Notes under the pieces: model-generated
The model's database searches: none
What the model was told of the DNA's origin: nothing
What the model saw: the letters and a program-made list of their open reading frames with translations, nothing else
Position numbers and translations under genes: made by a program
Part shown: one piece after another, positions 9,158 to 18,284 of the stretch
Numbering within the stretch: position 1 is the stretch's first letter
Layout: every line of letters starts with the position of its first letter
Source of the DNA: an uncultured Flavobacteriaceae bacterium
GTDB lineage: Bacteria > Bacteroidota > Bacteroidia > Flavobacteriales > Flavobacteriaceae
DNA: 64,000 bases
NCBI GenBank assembly: GCA_947500445.1
Contig: CANMSB010000001.1
Location: 1-64,000 of the forward strand
Reading direction: 5' to 3'

Positions 9158-9706
9158 TTATTCTGGATAATGGACCACTATTTTGGAAATTTTACCGTCG
9201 AGGCCATTTTTTCGGGTATAGTTCATTTCGATATTGCTACTATATATCGACTGTTCAAAGGTGCGAATGCAATAATTGAATATTTTTTTCTTGACCAGTA
9301 TTATGGCAAAATCATCATTCTCCTTGCCTTTTGGGTTATCGTATACTTTTATTACCGTTCCTTTTGGTACTTGAATCAGGTTTACCGAACGGGCCTCATC
9401 GTTCTTCTGGGCACGTCCATCAAAATTTTTGTTCCCAATACTCTGTACCACATCTTGATCGCATCCGTTTCCTTCATAGAAGACGATTCGCGTACCCTCA
9501 TTTGTTTTTGTGTCTAAATCATTTTGGGATGTTGTTCTCCCTTCGTCGTCGGTTTCCTTTATTTCGGAATCCTTGATTTCCTTTGGTTGCTCGTCGTCCA
9601 CCAATATTGGTGGCATTTCTTCCATTTTTGGTTTAAGGAAAAAGTACAGGGCGGTACCCGCTACCAAAGCAATGAGTAATATCCAACTGGTTTTTTGCTT
9701 TTTCAT
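9158..9706 (-). CDS. Membrane-anchored beta/gamma-crystallin-like protein
   Basis: 182 residues: a positively charged N-terminus (MKKQKTS), a single transmembrane helix at about 8-24, an acidic Asp/Glu/Thr-rich stalk (30-68) and a compact globular domain (70-182). The domain carries IVFYEGNGCDQDVVQSIG, DEARSVNLIQVPKGTVIKVYDNP, YCIRTFEQS and NGLDGKISKIVV. These match the pattern of bacterial beta/gamma-crystallin-like domains (aromatic strand, DDF, GLDGKIS). Two cysteines (CDQD and YCI) could form a disulphide outside the cytoplasm. It is the first gene of the pair facing the RHS gene. Family assignment is by motif memory. Confidence 0.6.
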   Translation of the reverse strand: MKKQKTSWILLIALVAGTALYFFLKPKMEEMPPILVDDEQPKEIKDSEIKETDDEGRTTSQNDLDTKTNEGTRIVFYEGNGCDQDVVQSIGNKNFDGRAQKNDEARSVNLIQVPKGTVIKVYDNPKGKENDDFAIILVKKKIFNYCIRTFEQSIYSSNIEMNYTRKNGLDGKISKIVVHYPE

Positions 9707-9998
9707 GAAATCATGTTTAATTGTTGTTGAAAAGTACTGTTGTTTGAAATTATCGATTACGAAACTATAGAGAAGCCTTAATAATGATTTTCAGGATAGT
9801 TCCAAAACTTTGTACAATGGTCTCAATTGGATTTTTTACCTAATTTTCTGTTGGGGAAGGAGCCATCGTGGTCGATAATTCTTGGATGCCGGTCATGGGA
9901 AATCTACTTTTTTGGCGTAGGTAGCAATCAATTTGTTGTCTTTTGAACGATACCCGTAATACACCTTGTTTTGAGTGATGTCGTTATTAGGACAAAAG

Positions 9999-11330
9999 TT
10001 ACTTTTGTCCATACCGTATGTCGGTATACCGGTTCGGGTTTAAAAAGTGCTTTATCGTATGCTTTGCAATGGCCCTCCCTTGTCTTTTTCCCTCTTCCGT
10101 TGCAAAACCAAAGTGATATCCGTTCATGATCCTTGAATCGGCACATTCGTTTGCGGCCTCGTCCAAATCAGAATAATACCTTGTTTTTGAATTTGGCAAA
10201 GCGGTCGTTGATTGCATAGCGAACGAAACTTTGGCAGTACCGTAAATATGGGTTAAAATTTCTGCTCCCGCGGCACCGGTCGCCGCATGGGCCGAAGGAT
10301 ATTCGGGCCAAGGCGGGGTCACCATTTCCGGTTTCCAGTTTCTGTCTCCCCTTGTTTTTGCATTACCGTCCAATGCCGCATTTTTGATTGCGGTATAAGG
10401 CCTCCAGGTATCATAGTGATATTTGCTTTCCAAAGAGGCCAGGTAGAGGTCGTAGAGGTTCATGTTCAAGAGTGCGAACATTCTATTGGCAGCTACAATG
10501 GGTAGGGCTTTTTTCCGTGCCGTAATACGGCCGATCCTGTTCCAACTGTGTTCCCCGAATTCGGCCCACCAATGGGCGTAATCCGTTTGATCCGTTGTTC
10601 TCGCGCCACTATTTTTTTTCCCGAACGTTTTTACTTGCTCAAAGCTTTCCGCATAAGCCTGCGAAGCAATTGAGGGTGGGGCGGGAGATCGGAATTGGGT
10701 AAGGGAATCCAAGGTGAAGGGGCGTGCCACTGAAAAATCAGGTTTCAACACCCAGTCATAACCTGGGGTGTACCGATAGTTTCCCGGTTTGGTCATAGGG
10801 GTATAGTTCCCTTGTTTCCTATGCCCGTCATTTTTTCGAAATACGATCAAGTTGTTCGCTAGCCGTTCTCCAAAAGCGGTGGCCTCCGATCGGTTACTGG
10901 TATGGGGTATATTTTGCAACCACGCTTCGCAGACCATAGCGATAGTATCTTTCCTATCGGGGTACGCTTCCGTAAGGATTGTCTTGGTTGCCGTAATAGA
11001 GGCCGCTAACGGGTCAATTTTAGGGGCGCTTCCTTTAAAATGGTACGTTTTGTACTGAGAAGTCCTCGAATTGAAGATGTCATGTATGGCCAAATGTACC
11101 ATGGCCAAAGCCCTCACACCGATAAACGAATAAAACTGATCGTGTTCGTTGGCAATGGTATAGGTGAATTTGTTTATCTCCAGTACGAGTTCGTTTGAAA
11201 CATTTGACAAATCCCTATTGGCGGAAAGGGTTCCTAATGTTTTACAGGAAGCTAGGGTAAAACTCAGCAATAAAGGTAAGATGCAATGTTTTATGGCAGG
11301 TGTAAAAGTAATGCGGTTATTTTGATTCAT
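9999..11330 (-). CDS. Vanadium-dependent haloperoxidase-like (PAP2 superfamily) lipoprotein
   Basis: I start at ATG 11330, because a lipoprotein signal (hydrophobic run ending LASC) follows immediately; an upstream in-frame ATG at 11411 would add 27 unlikely residues. The body matches the vanadium chloroperoxidase/acid phosphatase superfamily. The vanadate ligands are seen as WRP (about residue 307), PSAH with its Ser and catalytic His (about 350), and an SRI..GYHF segment with the ligand Arg and His (about 405). Members oxidise halides with peroxide or act as phosphatases, and which applies here cannot be told. About 200 bp separates it from the upstream hybrid two-component gene. Confidence 0.85.
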   Translation of the reverse strand: MNQNNRITFTPAIKHCILPLLLSFTLASCKTLGTLSANRDLSNVSNELVLEINKFTYTIANEHDQFYSFIGVRALAMVHLAIHDIFNSRTSQYKTYHFKGSAPKIDPLAASITATKTILTEAYPDRKDTIAMVCEAWLQNIPHTSNRSEATAFGERLANNLIVFRKNDGHRKQGNYTPMTKPGNYRYTPGYDWVLKPDFSVARPFTLDSLTQFRSPAPPSIASQAYAESFEQVKTFGKKNSGARTTDQTDYAHWWAEFGEHSWNRIGRITARKKALPIVAANRMFALLNMNLYDLYLASLESKYHYDTWRPYTAIKNAALDGNAKTRGDRNWKPEMVTPPWPEYPSAHAATGAAGAEILTHIYGTAKVSFAMQSTTALPNSKTRYYSDLDEAANECADSRIMNGYHFGFATEEGKRQGRAIAKHTIKHFLNPNRYTDIRYGQK

Positions 11331-11536
11331 AAGGAGCTCGGTTAAAAGTTGAATCAAAAGTAGATTTCTGGTAACGTTAAAGGATTCACTATAGTTCCAA
11401 AAGTTGTTCATTTGGTTTCAAAAGCGGTTTTGTAAAACCTTTTAGATTGTTCGCCAAATTACTAAAGGCACATACCGTCAATACGGCACCTATACCGATG
11501 CCACTGGAATTATCTGCAAGTGGCATCGTTTCGGTT

Positions 11537-14500
11537 TTATAGCGGAGGTTTTTGCGCGTTCTTGTAAGCGGATGGGGAAACACCATAAAGTTCTTTAAAA
11601 CACTTTGTGAAATACGAAAGGCTGTTGAAACCTACTGCATAGGCAATTTGAGATACGTTGTCGCTTTGCCCTTCCAATAATTGGGCCGCCCGTTTTAATC
11701 GGAAATTACGCATCAATTCGCCCGGGGCATGGTCGGTAAGGGACTTTAGCTTACGATGCAATTGTGTTTTACTGATTCCCAGTTCCATTTGCATTTGCGG
11801 TACCCCAAAATCGGGATTCCGATGTTGTTCTTCCAACAACCGCAATACCCTTTTCAAAAACGCCTCGTCCATTGAATTCACTGTTATCGCGCTGGGTACT
11901 ATGGTGGCTTTCGTCCCGAATAGCTTTCGAAGTTTGGCCCGTTCCAGGATTAAGTTTTTCACCCTTACTTTTACTTCCTTGCCGTTAAAAGGTTTGGTCA
12001 AATAGACATCGGCACCCATTTCCAAGCCTACTATTTTATTCTCGACACCCGCTTTTGCCGTAAGCATGATTATGGGGATATGGCTGGTTATACGGTCCGA
12101 TTTTAGTCTTTTACAAAGCGTTATCCCATCAATTTTGGGCATCATTACGTCCGTTATTATCAAATCAGGGACCAATTCGATCGCTTTTTCCAAGCCCTGC
12201 TCCCCATTTGTCGCCTCGATTATTTCATAGGTTTCTTTTAACTGCTCCTCAATAAAGAACCGCATGTCTTCATTATCCTCTACAATCAGTATTTTGTTTG
12301 CATGTATGGCACTCGGAACACTACGTCTTATTGCCGTAATAGGGGGTGTTTCCAAAAGGGATGCCGATTTTGAAATCGATTGGTCGAATACGGCTTTATG
12401 GGACTTTATTTCTTCCATGGGCAGCACCACCTTAAAACTGCTTCCTTTTCCCAATTCACTTTCCACATAAATTTCCCCTTGCATCAGTTCTACCAACTCT
12501 TTGGTCAAGGCCAATCCGATACCGGACCCTTGCTTTTCCCTGGTATAGCTATCGTCCATCTGAAAAAAACGATTAAAAATATGCCCAAGTCCTTCGGGAG
12601 CAATTCCCTGGCCATAATCGGTTACCTTAATATGAAGGGAAGCTTCTTTGTACACTGCGGCTATTTTTACCGCCGCCCCATCGTTTGTAAATTTAAAGGC
12701 ATTGCTCAATAGGTTATACATGATTTTTTCAAGTTTATCCCTGTCGAACGCTACCCATAAAAATGTCGAAGGAACCTTTACTTGGTAATCCATCCCCCGT
12801 TGCGCCGCATGAGAGCTAAAGGAGGATGCCGCCGAACGGATGCATTTAAAAATGTCTCCTTCTGAAGGATTGAGCTTTAGCTTTCCATTATCCAATTTTG
12901 ATAGGTCCAAAAGCTGGTTCACTAATTTTAATAAGCGGTCGGCATTTCTTCGGATCATTCTTACATTGGAAGTGGTCAATATTTGGTCGTTTGATGATTC
13001 CAAAGCGTCTATTGGCCCTTTTATTAAGGTCAAAGGCGTTCTAAATTCATGGGAAATGTTTGCGAACAACCTCGTTTTCATGCTATCCAGTTCCTTCAAA
13101 CGATTGGTTTGTGAAAGCAACAAGCTATTTTTTTCGGCCAGTTCTCCCGTACGTTCATTGATCAGGTTTTCAAGTGCGTAGTTTTTTCGTGTCAAACGAG
13201 TGGACTTCCATTTCCATAGCATCAAAACCGTTCCCATGATCATGGCCAGATAAAGAGTATATGCCCACCACCTTAGATACCAAGGCGAAAGAATCTTAAA
13301 ATGATAGGAAGCCGGTTCCCCTAAATTTCCCTGGGAATTTTTACTCCTTACACGAAAGGTATATGTTCCTTTAGGCAAATTGGTATACTCCTTACGGTTT
13401 GCCGTAGAAAAGGAAGACCAATTTTCATCGTACCCGTCCAAGCGATACTGGTAGGTATTGGAAAATTCATTAAAAAAACTAGGATTACTAAAGTTAAAAC
13501 TAAAGTTGTTTTGCGCATGGGGTAATGAAGGCCCTCCCTCTGAAACCTGTACTTTGTAGCCGCCAAACAATATGGAATCCGTTTGGTAACCTACTTTTCT
13601 AATAATGGTCTTACTTTGCTTTTGTTCCTGTTGAACGATATTGAGGTCATACCGAAAAGTACCTTTTTTTCCTGCAAACCATGCTACATTGTTCAAGGGG
13701 TCATAAAAAAGTAATAGGGAAGCAATATATTCTTTGGCTATCGATTTTTTAATGTAAGTACCTGTTTTCTGTTTTAAGGCCAAGTATTGTATCGGGTTTT
13801 CGGAGTCGTTTTTTATGGAAAATAGAATGGTACCATAATTATCTACCGCTTCAACAAAAACGGTTTCCCCAGGGAAACCCAGTTTCGATGCCAACGTACC
13901 ATCTTCATAAAATTTTTGCTCTTTTTTATTGAATCGGTACATTTTTTTATAGTACTTGGCAGAAAAGTAGACCTGGTTGTCGATTTTATATTGGTATAAT
14001 ACGTCATTGGGGTGGCCGTTTTTACTATCGAAACGGGCTATTTGTGGAGACTCCAATTGCAATGCTCGTTGCCGATTTTGAAATGAAACCTGGTAAGCGG
14101 CGCTAAAATTAGTGCCCAACCATAAATTTCCATTTGTCATTTCTATAACCGTATAGATCTCTTCTTTAATTTGGGGTATCGGCATGTTAAACTGCCATTG
14201 CCCATTCCGTTGTTCCATTGTCATCAAACCCTTTGTAGTACCGATGAGCACTTTTGAATCGTTCAATTTGGAACGCTTTAAACTTAAAGGATTACATTTT
14301 TGTAGGAGTTGCAAGGTTTGCTCCTTCAATTCGTAAATACCGCGTTCGCCTGCAACGAGCAACTGGTCCTTAAAAACGATAAGATCATGGATTCTAAATT
14401 GTGAATTTCCGATTTTAAAAAATGAAGGGGTCCTTTGTACGGAACTGTCTTGAACAAAAAGGCCGGCTTCGGTACCCAATACCATGCGCCCCTTAAAGCG

Positions 14501-15580
14501 ATTCGCCTTTTGGCCCCAACCCCTGACGTTCACTTCATGTCCTATTTTCGAGTAAGCCGTATTGCGATAATTTAATTTAGTGATCCCAAAGCTTGTAGCG
14601 ATCCACAAGTTGCCTTCCCGATCCTGAAAAATGTCCACGATCATTGAGGAAGAGAGGGTGTCGTCGGTGGCACGCAAAAGTTGCCTTCCAAAGGTGTCTA
14701 TTACCACTAGTCCATCGCTAAGGGTGGCAATGGCAAAATTTCCACCGCGGAGCCGGGTAGCCCTCCCCAGAATGTTTTTGGTTAGAAAATCGTCCGCTTC
14801 TGTTTTAAAAGGTGTTATAGTACCGGAATCATATAATTCCAAATTTCTTGAGTTGGTACCGATCAACACTTGATTTTCTTTAAATGGCAGTATAAAGCGA
14901 ATAGGGGAATCATTGTAACGGGCGCCATTTTTTAAGGGTCTTAGGGTATCTTTTTCAAGAACATGCAATCCTTTGCCCGAATGTAGTATTTGAACATATA
15001 GCTTTTGATCGGCATAGCTCGTTCGTATCGATTGCCCTGCTGCTACGGGCCAAGCTGTAAAAGCATCATCTTTCCATCGCAGTAAAACGTTCAACCCATT
15101 AAAGAAAACCCCTTGGGGAGTGGCTTGCAACTGCCAAACGGCCAAGTTCTCCCTATGTTTTGCATCTAAATGCTCCAGTAGCGATACATATTTTAGGTTT
15201 CCCATACTATCGGTGTCCAAATACCCAAGTTCTCCGTTCCCCCCTACATAAATCTTTCCGTTCCGATCTTTGGCAAGCGACATAACCCGGCCTTTGTTCG
15301 GTAGCGATAAGTAATCCCAATTACTGCCATCATAGATCAATAACCCCTTGTTACCAATATATAACAGCCCATTATCTCCTTGTACAATTACGTTGTTAAA
15401 AGGATCTTGGCCATAAATGTCGGGAGTGTACCTTTCATAAAAGGGAAACCCGCTTTCTTTTATGTGAATGGGAAGTTGGGGGTGTTGCGCGCCTACGATA
15501 GCCGGTAAAAAGAGGAAACCAAAAAGTACCCCCATTAAAAAGATTTTTTTTCGATGTGTTCTTTTCATTTTTTGGTCCAT
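11537..15580 (-). CDS. Hybrid two-component system protein (sensor kinase-REC-AraC)
   Basis: 1347 residues. A signal peptide (about 10-32) is followed by a periplasmic seven-bladed reg_prop sensor (to about 690) and a Y_Y_Y domain (YQYRLDGYDENWSSFS, about 700-765). A transmembrane helix lies near 775. Then come HisKA with the phospho-acceptor in FANISHEFRTPL (about 840), HATPase_c (N box LLSNAFKFT; G boxes DYGQGIAPEG and GSGIGLALTKEL), REC (KILIVEDNED, phospho-acceptor D in IITDVMMP, K in LTKPF; about 1097-1210) and a C-terminal AraC HTH (1245-1345). HTCS proteins normally sense glycan fragments and switch on a SusCD locus. The nearest one here, at 20-25 kb, has its own GntR-type regulator. 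Confidence 0.95.
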   Translation of the reverse strand: MDQKMKRTHRKKIFLMGVLFGFLFLPAIVGAQHPQLPIHIKESGFPFYERYTPDIYGQDPFNNVIVQGDNGLLYIGNKGLLIYDGSNWDYLSLPNKGRVMSLAKDRNGKIYVGGNGELGYLDTDSMGNLKYVSLLEHLDAKHRENLAVWQLQATPQGVFFNGLNVLLRWKDDAFTAWPVAAGQSIRTSYADQKLYVQILHSGKGLHVLEKDTLRPLKNGARYNDSPIRFILPFKENQVLIGTNSRNLELYDSGTITPFKTEADDFLTKNILGRATRLRGGNFAIATLSDGLVVIDTFGRQLLRATDDTLSSSMIVDIFQDREGNLWIATSFGITKLNYRNTAYSKIGHEVNVRGWGQKANRFKGRMVLGTEAGLFVQDSSVQRTPSFFKIGNSQFRIHDLIVFKDQLLVAGERGIYELKEQTLQLLQKCNPLSLKRSKLNDSKVLIGTTKGLMTMEQRNGQWQFNMPIPQIKEEIYTVIEMTNGNLWLGTNFSAAYQVSFQNRQRALQLESPQIARFDSKNGHPNDVLYQYKIDNQVYFSAKYYKKMYRFNKKEQKFYEDGTLASKLGFPGETVFVEAVDNYGTILFSIKNDSENPIQYLALKQKTGTYIKKSIAKEYIASLLLFYDPLNNVAWFAGKKGTFRYDLNIVQQEQKQSKTIIRKVGYQTDSILFGGYKVQVSEGGPSLPHAQNNFSFNFSNPSFFNEFSNTYQYRLDGYDENWSSFSTANRKEYTNLPKGTYTFRVRSKNSQGNLGEPASYHFKILSPWYLRWWAYTLYLAMIMGTVLMLWKWKSTRLTRKNYALENLINERTGELAEKNSLLLSQTNRLKELDSMKTRLFANISHEFRTPLTLIKGPIDALESSNDQILTTSNVRMIRRNADRLLKLVNQLLDLSKLDNGKLKLNPSEGDIFKCIRSAASSFSSHAAQRGMDYQVKVPSTFLWVAFDRDKLEKIMYNLLSNAFKFTNDGAAVKIAAVYKEASLHIKVTDYGQGIAPEGLGHIFNRFFQMDDSYTREKQGSGIGLALTKELVELMQGEIYVESELGKGSSFKVVLPMEEIKSHKAVFDQSISKSASLLETPPITAIRRSVPSAIHANKILIVEDNEDMRFFIEEQLKETYEIIEATNGEQGLEKAIELVPDLIITDVMMPKIDGITLCKRLKSDRITSHIPIIMLTAKAGVENKIVGLEMGADVYLTKPFNGKEVKVRVKNLILERAKLRKLFGTKATIVPSAITVNSMDEAFLKRVLRLLEEQHRNPDFGVPQMQMELGISKTQLHRKLKSLTDHAPGELMRNFRLKRAAQLLEGQSDNVSQIAYAVGFNSLSYFTKCFKELYGVSPSAYKNAQKPPL

Positions 15581-15730
15581 AAGGCTTTGGGGTTGCTAAG
15601 GGCCCTTTAAAATACAGATAGTTCACCGAAAACTTTTCCCTATAGTCCCAAAAGATAATACAAGGGTGCCAGAAGCGTTTTTCTTCGGACAGTTGCGTGT
15701 TTTAAAAATTTTGGCGAAGAAACACGGGTA

Positions 15731-16537
15731 TTACCTTGTATTTGGTACGGTTCGTATCCAGGTCATGTAGTGATAATCAAACTCCCCGGCTTTAAAGCTA
15801 CCGTTAAGTTCGGGAATCGCGCTTTTCAGTTGTAAAAGCGAATCGTTCAGTTGCCAGCTTCCCTCCGTATGTACGCTGTCCTGAAATTTAAGGGCTATTA
15901 TCCCTTGCTCATTATCTTCATAAGCAGTGACCCTATAGATCTTGAACTTGTTTTCGGGTGCGACCAGGGCGTCAAAATGTTTGAGCATAACGGGTACCGC
16001 GCTATCGCTGTTTCCCAGGGAAGAGAGATGAACCGCGTTATAGGCCTTACGTTTGTTGTGGATATCCCCACACTTCCGATCCATACATCCACGGTGTTCG
16101 TCCTTTAAAAAGTAAAGGGTATCCGAGGTATTGTATGCATGTATGCGCCATTGCTTTACTAGTGTATTAATTGGCTTTTGATCTTCTTTTTTGAGATGAA
16201 TGGTATCCAAATTCCATTCGGCTCCCTTGCGGGCACCGCCTCCAAACGAACTGAATGCTACAATTTCCTTAGGAACATATCCCTTTTTATCGATGACTTC
16301 AAAAATGAAAAGGGGAGGAGCCTCCATTTGAAACATTTCGGTCAACAAAAACTGTCGGTATCTAATTTCCGGCAATCGAAAATACCCGTTCTCGTCCGTT
16401 TTGGTTTCTCCAACCGTACAATTGGTAACGGGATTCCCTTCAAAGTCGGCTATTGTTCCATATAGTCCCGGACGTCGGAGCCGTGACACACAAGAAGTCA
16501 AAACTATACAAAGTAGGACAATCGGTAGGTGTTTCAT
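15731..16537 (-). CDS. Lipoprotein with carboxypeptidase-regulatory-like domain
   Basis: 268 residues. Lipoprotein signal with LTSC (Cys16). Residues 25-58 resemble a CarboxypepD_reg-like beta-sandwich (LYGTIADFEGNPVTNCTVGETKTDENGYFRLPEI), and the remaining about 210 residues are unrecognised. Two cysteines at about 151 and 156 (CMDRKC) and a C-terminal aromatic stretch (FDYHYMTWI) are notable. It lies 150 bp upstream of the hybrid two-component gene on the same strand and may share its transcript, but the gap suggests a separate promoter. Role unknown; an outer membrane location is inferred. Confidence 0.7.
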   Translation of the reverse strand: MKHLPIVLLCIVLTSCVSRLRRPGLYGTIADFEGNPVTNCTVGETKTDENGYFRLPEIRYRQFLLTEMFQMEAPPLFIFEVIDKKGYVPKEIVAFSSFGGGARKGAEWNLDTIHLKKEDQKPINTLVKQWRIHAYNTSDTLYFLKDEHRGCMDRKCGDIHNKRKAYNAVHLSSLGNSDSAVPVMLKHFDALVAPENKFKIYRVTAYEDNEQGIIALKFQDSVHTEGSWQLNDSLLQLKSAIPELNGSFKAGEFDYHYMTWIRTVPNTR

Positions 16538-17091
16538 TGGTTACAATTATTATTGTGACGCACGTACTTCAACGGAATACGCTTCCCAAGCATACCTAGG
16601 GGTACAGTCCTTTAACGGGTCTTCCGTATTACAGGGCATTCTGTAATTTTTTAGAAATCAAGAAACCGCTGAACGCTGAAGCTGTACCGTTACGTTGATG
16701 CAATGTTGAAATATAAGTCATTCTTTTTCCGAGAACTTAGGCTTTTTAAATGGATATCAATTCCGTTTCCCTCTTATGGCATTTAATTTGGACAATGCTA
16801 CCGATTTTTTTCTTGAAACCGATGCCGTCCACCATTTGGCCCATTTCTTCCGTTAAATCATAGGTACACCTCCATTGTCCAAGGAAAAACGAACTAATAA
16901 GACAAAGATATTCCTACTTTGTATAAATTGGAGTAGTATCGATGTGAAAAAAGGTTGCTTAACCGGGGGTATTCGTATTCCCCGTTCTTAAAATAAAGAG
17001 AGAAAAATCGGTATTTCGAAACGGTAGTGCCCATATCGGTTGTAATTTTCCCCAAGGCCGAAACAACCTACAAAAGCTGGGATAAAACAAA
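16538..17091. other. Intergenic region with a possible gene remnant and weak hairpin
   Basis: Downstream of galK on the minus strand. A weak GC hairpin (arms cgggg 16964 and ccccg ending 16984) could end the galK transcript. In one minus frame, 16746-16913 is open for 55 codons and reads like a protein core (FFLGQWRCTYDLTEEMGQ, then GIGFKKKIGSIVQIKC) before a TAA. It has no start codon before an internal Met. It may be a decayed lipocalin-like fragment or chance. Confidence 0.35.
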
Positions 17092-18219
17092 TTAATGTCG
17101 GCTAGTTGGTGACAGCGCGGTACCGTCACCGGGAACCGTCTGAAAGTGCGAAAGTGAGTTGCCGAATTCGGACTCATAAGCAACTTTGGCCCGTTCGACA
17201 AAGGCCGGAACGGCTTTTTTATGGATAAGGTTCAAGGTGCATCCGCCAAAACCGCCGCCCATCATTCGGGCACCCAGTATCAGGGGTTCGCTCTTTGCCA
17301 AGCGTACTAGAAAATCCAGCTCTGGACAACTTACTTCATACAAAATGCTAAGGCCCTCATGGGTTTTATAGAGCAGTTCGCCCAGTTTTTTCAAGTCGTT
17401 CTCCTTTAACGCCTTTACTGCTTCCGATACCCTTGCTATTTCAGCAATCACGTAGGTGCAGCGCTTATAGGCTTTAATGCCCAAATGGGTTCCTACGGTT
17501 TCTAGCATATGCGGACGGACCTCCCGGAACGATTTTTCGATACCGTACGTCCTTGCCAGTAGATCGAGGCTAGTTTCACATTCCTGTCTTCGCTCATTAT
17601 AGGCCCCTGTGGCCAGATCGTGGGCAACGTTGGTGTTTAGTAACAAGATACAATGGTCCCCCAGGTCCATTGGAATATACTCAAAATCAAGGGTAAGGCA
17701 GTCCAAATGGATAAGATGGCCCGCTTTACCGTGGACGGATGCAAATTGGTCCATAATACCGCATTTGGTGCCGACATAACGATGTTCTGCCGATTGGCCG
17801 ATCTGTACCAGCTCCAAGTTGGACAGCTTTAGCCCGAAAAGTGAATTGAGCCCAAAGGCAAAACCACATTCCAAGGCCGCTGATGAGCTGACGCCCGATC
17901 CTACGGGTATCTCACTTCGGATATGGCATTCAAAACCCTCTAGACCGGCACTTCGTTCGTGGATTTCGCAAAGCACTCCGATCAGATAATTGTGCCAGCC
18001 TTTGTCGCTTTTTTCCAACTGTTCCAGATTTAAGGATAAGGTTTCCCCGAAATCTTCGCTTATGATGGAGCAATGGTTTTTTGAACCGTTCTTTCGAAAG
18101 GTCAAAAACATGTGTTTGTCTATCGCCGCGGGCAGTACCCATCCTTGGTTATAATCGATATGTTCCCCGATCAGATTGATTCTTCCGGGCGATTTTACGA
18201 TAATTTCGGAACGGTCCAT
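17092..18219 (-). CDS. galK: Galactokinase
   Basis: 375 residues, typical length. GHMP kinase with all three motifs: the galactokinase signature GRINLIGEHIDYNQGWVLP (about 12-30), the phosphate-binding loop PVGSGVSSSAALE (about 105-118) and the C-terminal GARMMGGGFGGCTLNLI (about 320-337). The catalytic Asp lies in KCGIMDQFAS. It phosphorylates alpha-D-galactose at C1 with ATP in the cytoplasm, the first step of the Leloir pathway. It is the last gene of the galactoside locus, 65 bp after the alpha-galactosidase. No galT or galE follows in the window. Confidence 0.97.
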   Translation of the reverse strand: MDRSEIIVKSPGRINLIGEHIDYNQGWVLPAAIDKHMFLTFRKNGSKNHCSIISEDFGETLSLNLEQLEKSDKGWHNYLIGVLCEIHERSAGLEGFECHIRSEIPVGSGVSSSAALECGFAFGLNSLFGLKLSNLELVQIGQSAEHRYVGTKCGIMDQFASVHGKAGHLIHLDCLTLDFEYIPMDLGDHCILLLNTNVAHDLATGAYNERRQECETSLDLLARTYGIEKSFREVRPHMLETVGTHLGIKAYKRCTYVIAEIARVSEAVKALKENDLKKLGELLYKTHEGLSILYEVSCPELDFLVRLAKSEPLILGARMMGGGFGGCTLNLIHKKAVPAFVERAKVAYESEFGNSLSHFQTVPGDGTALSPTSRH

Positions 18220-18284
18220 GGCGAAAATTGGATTATTGTTTTCCTTTTGAGGTTAAAATACCGGCCCTCTGACCGGTAAACGTT

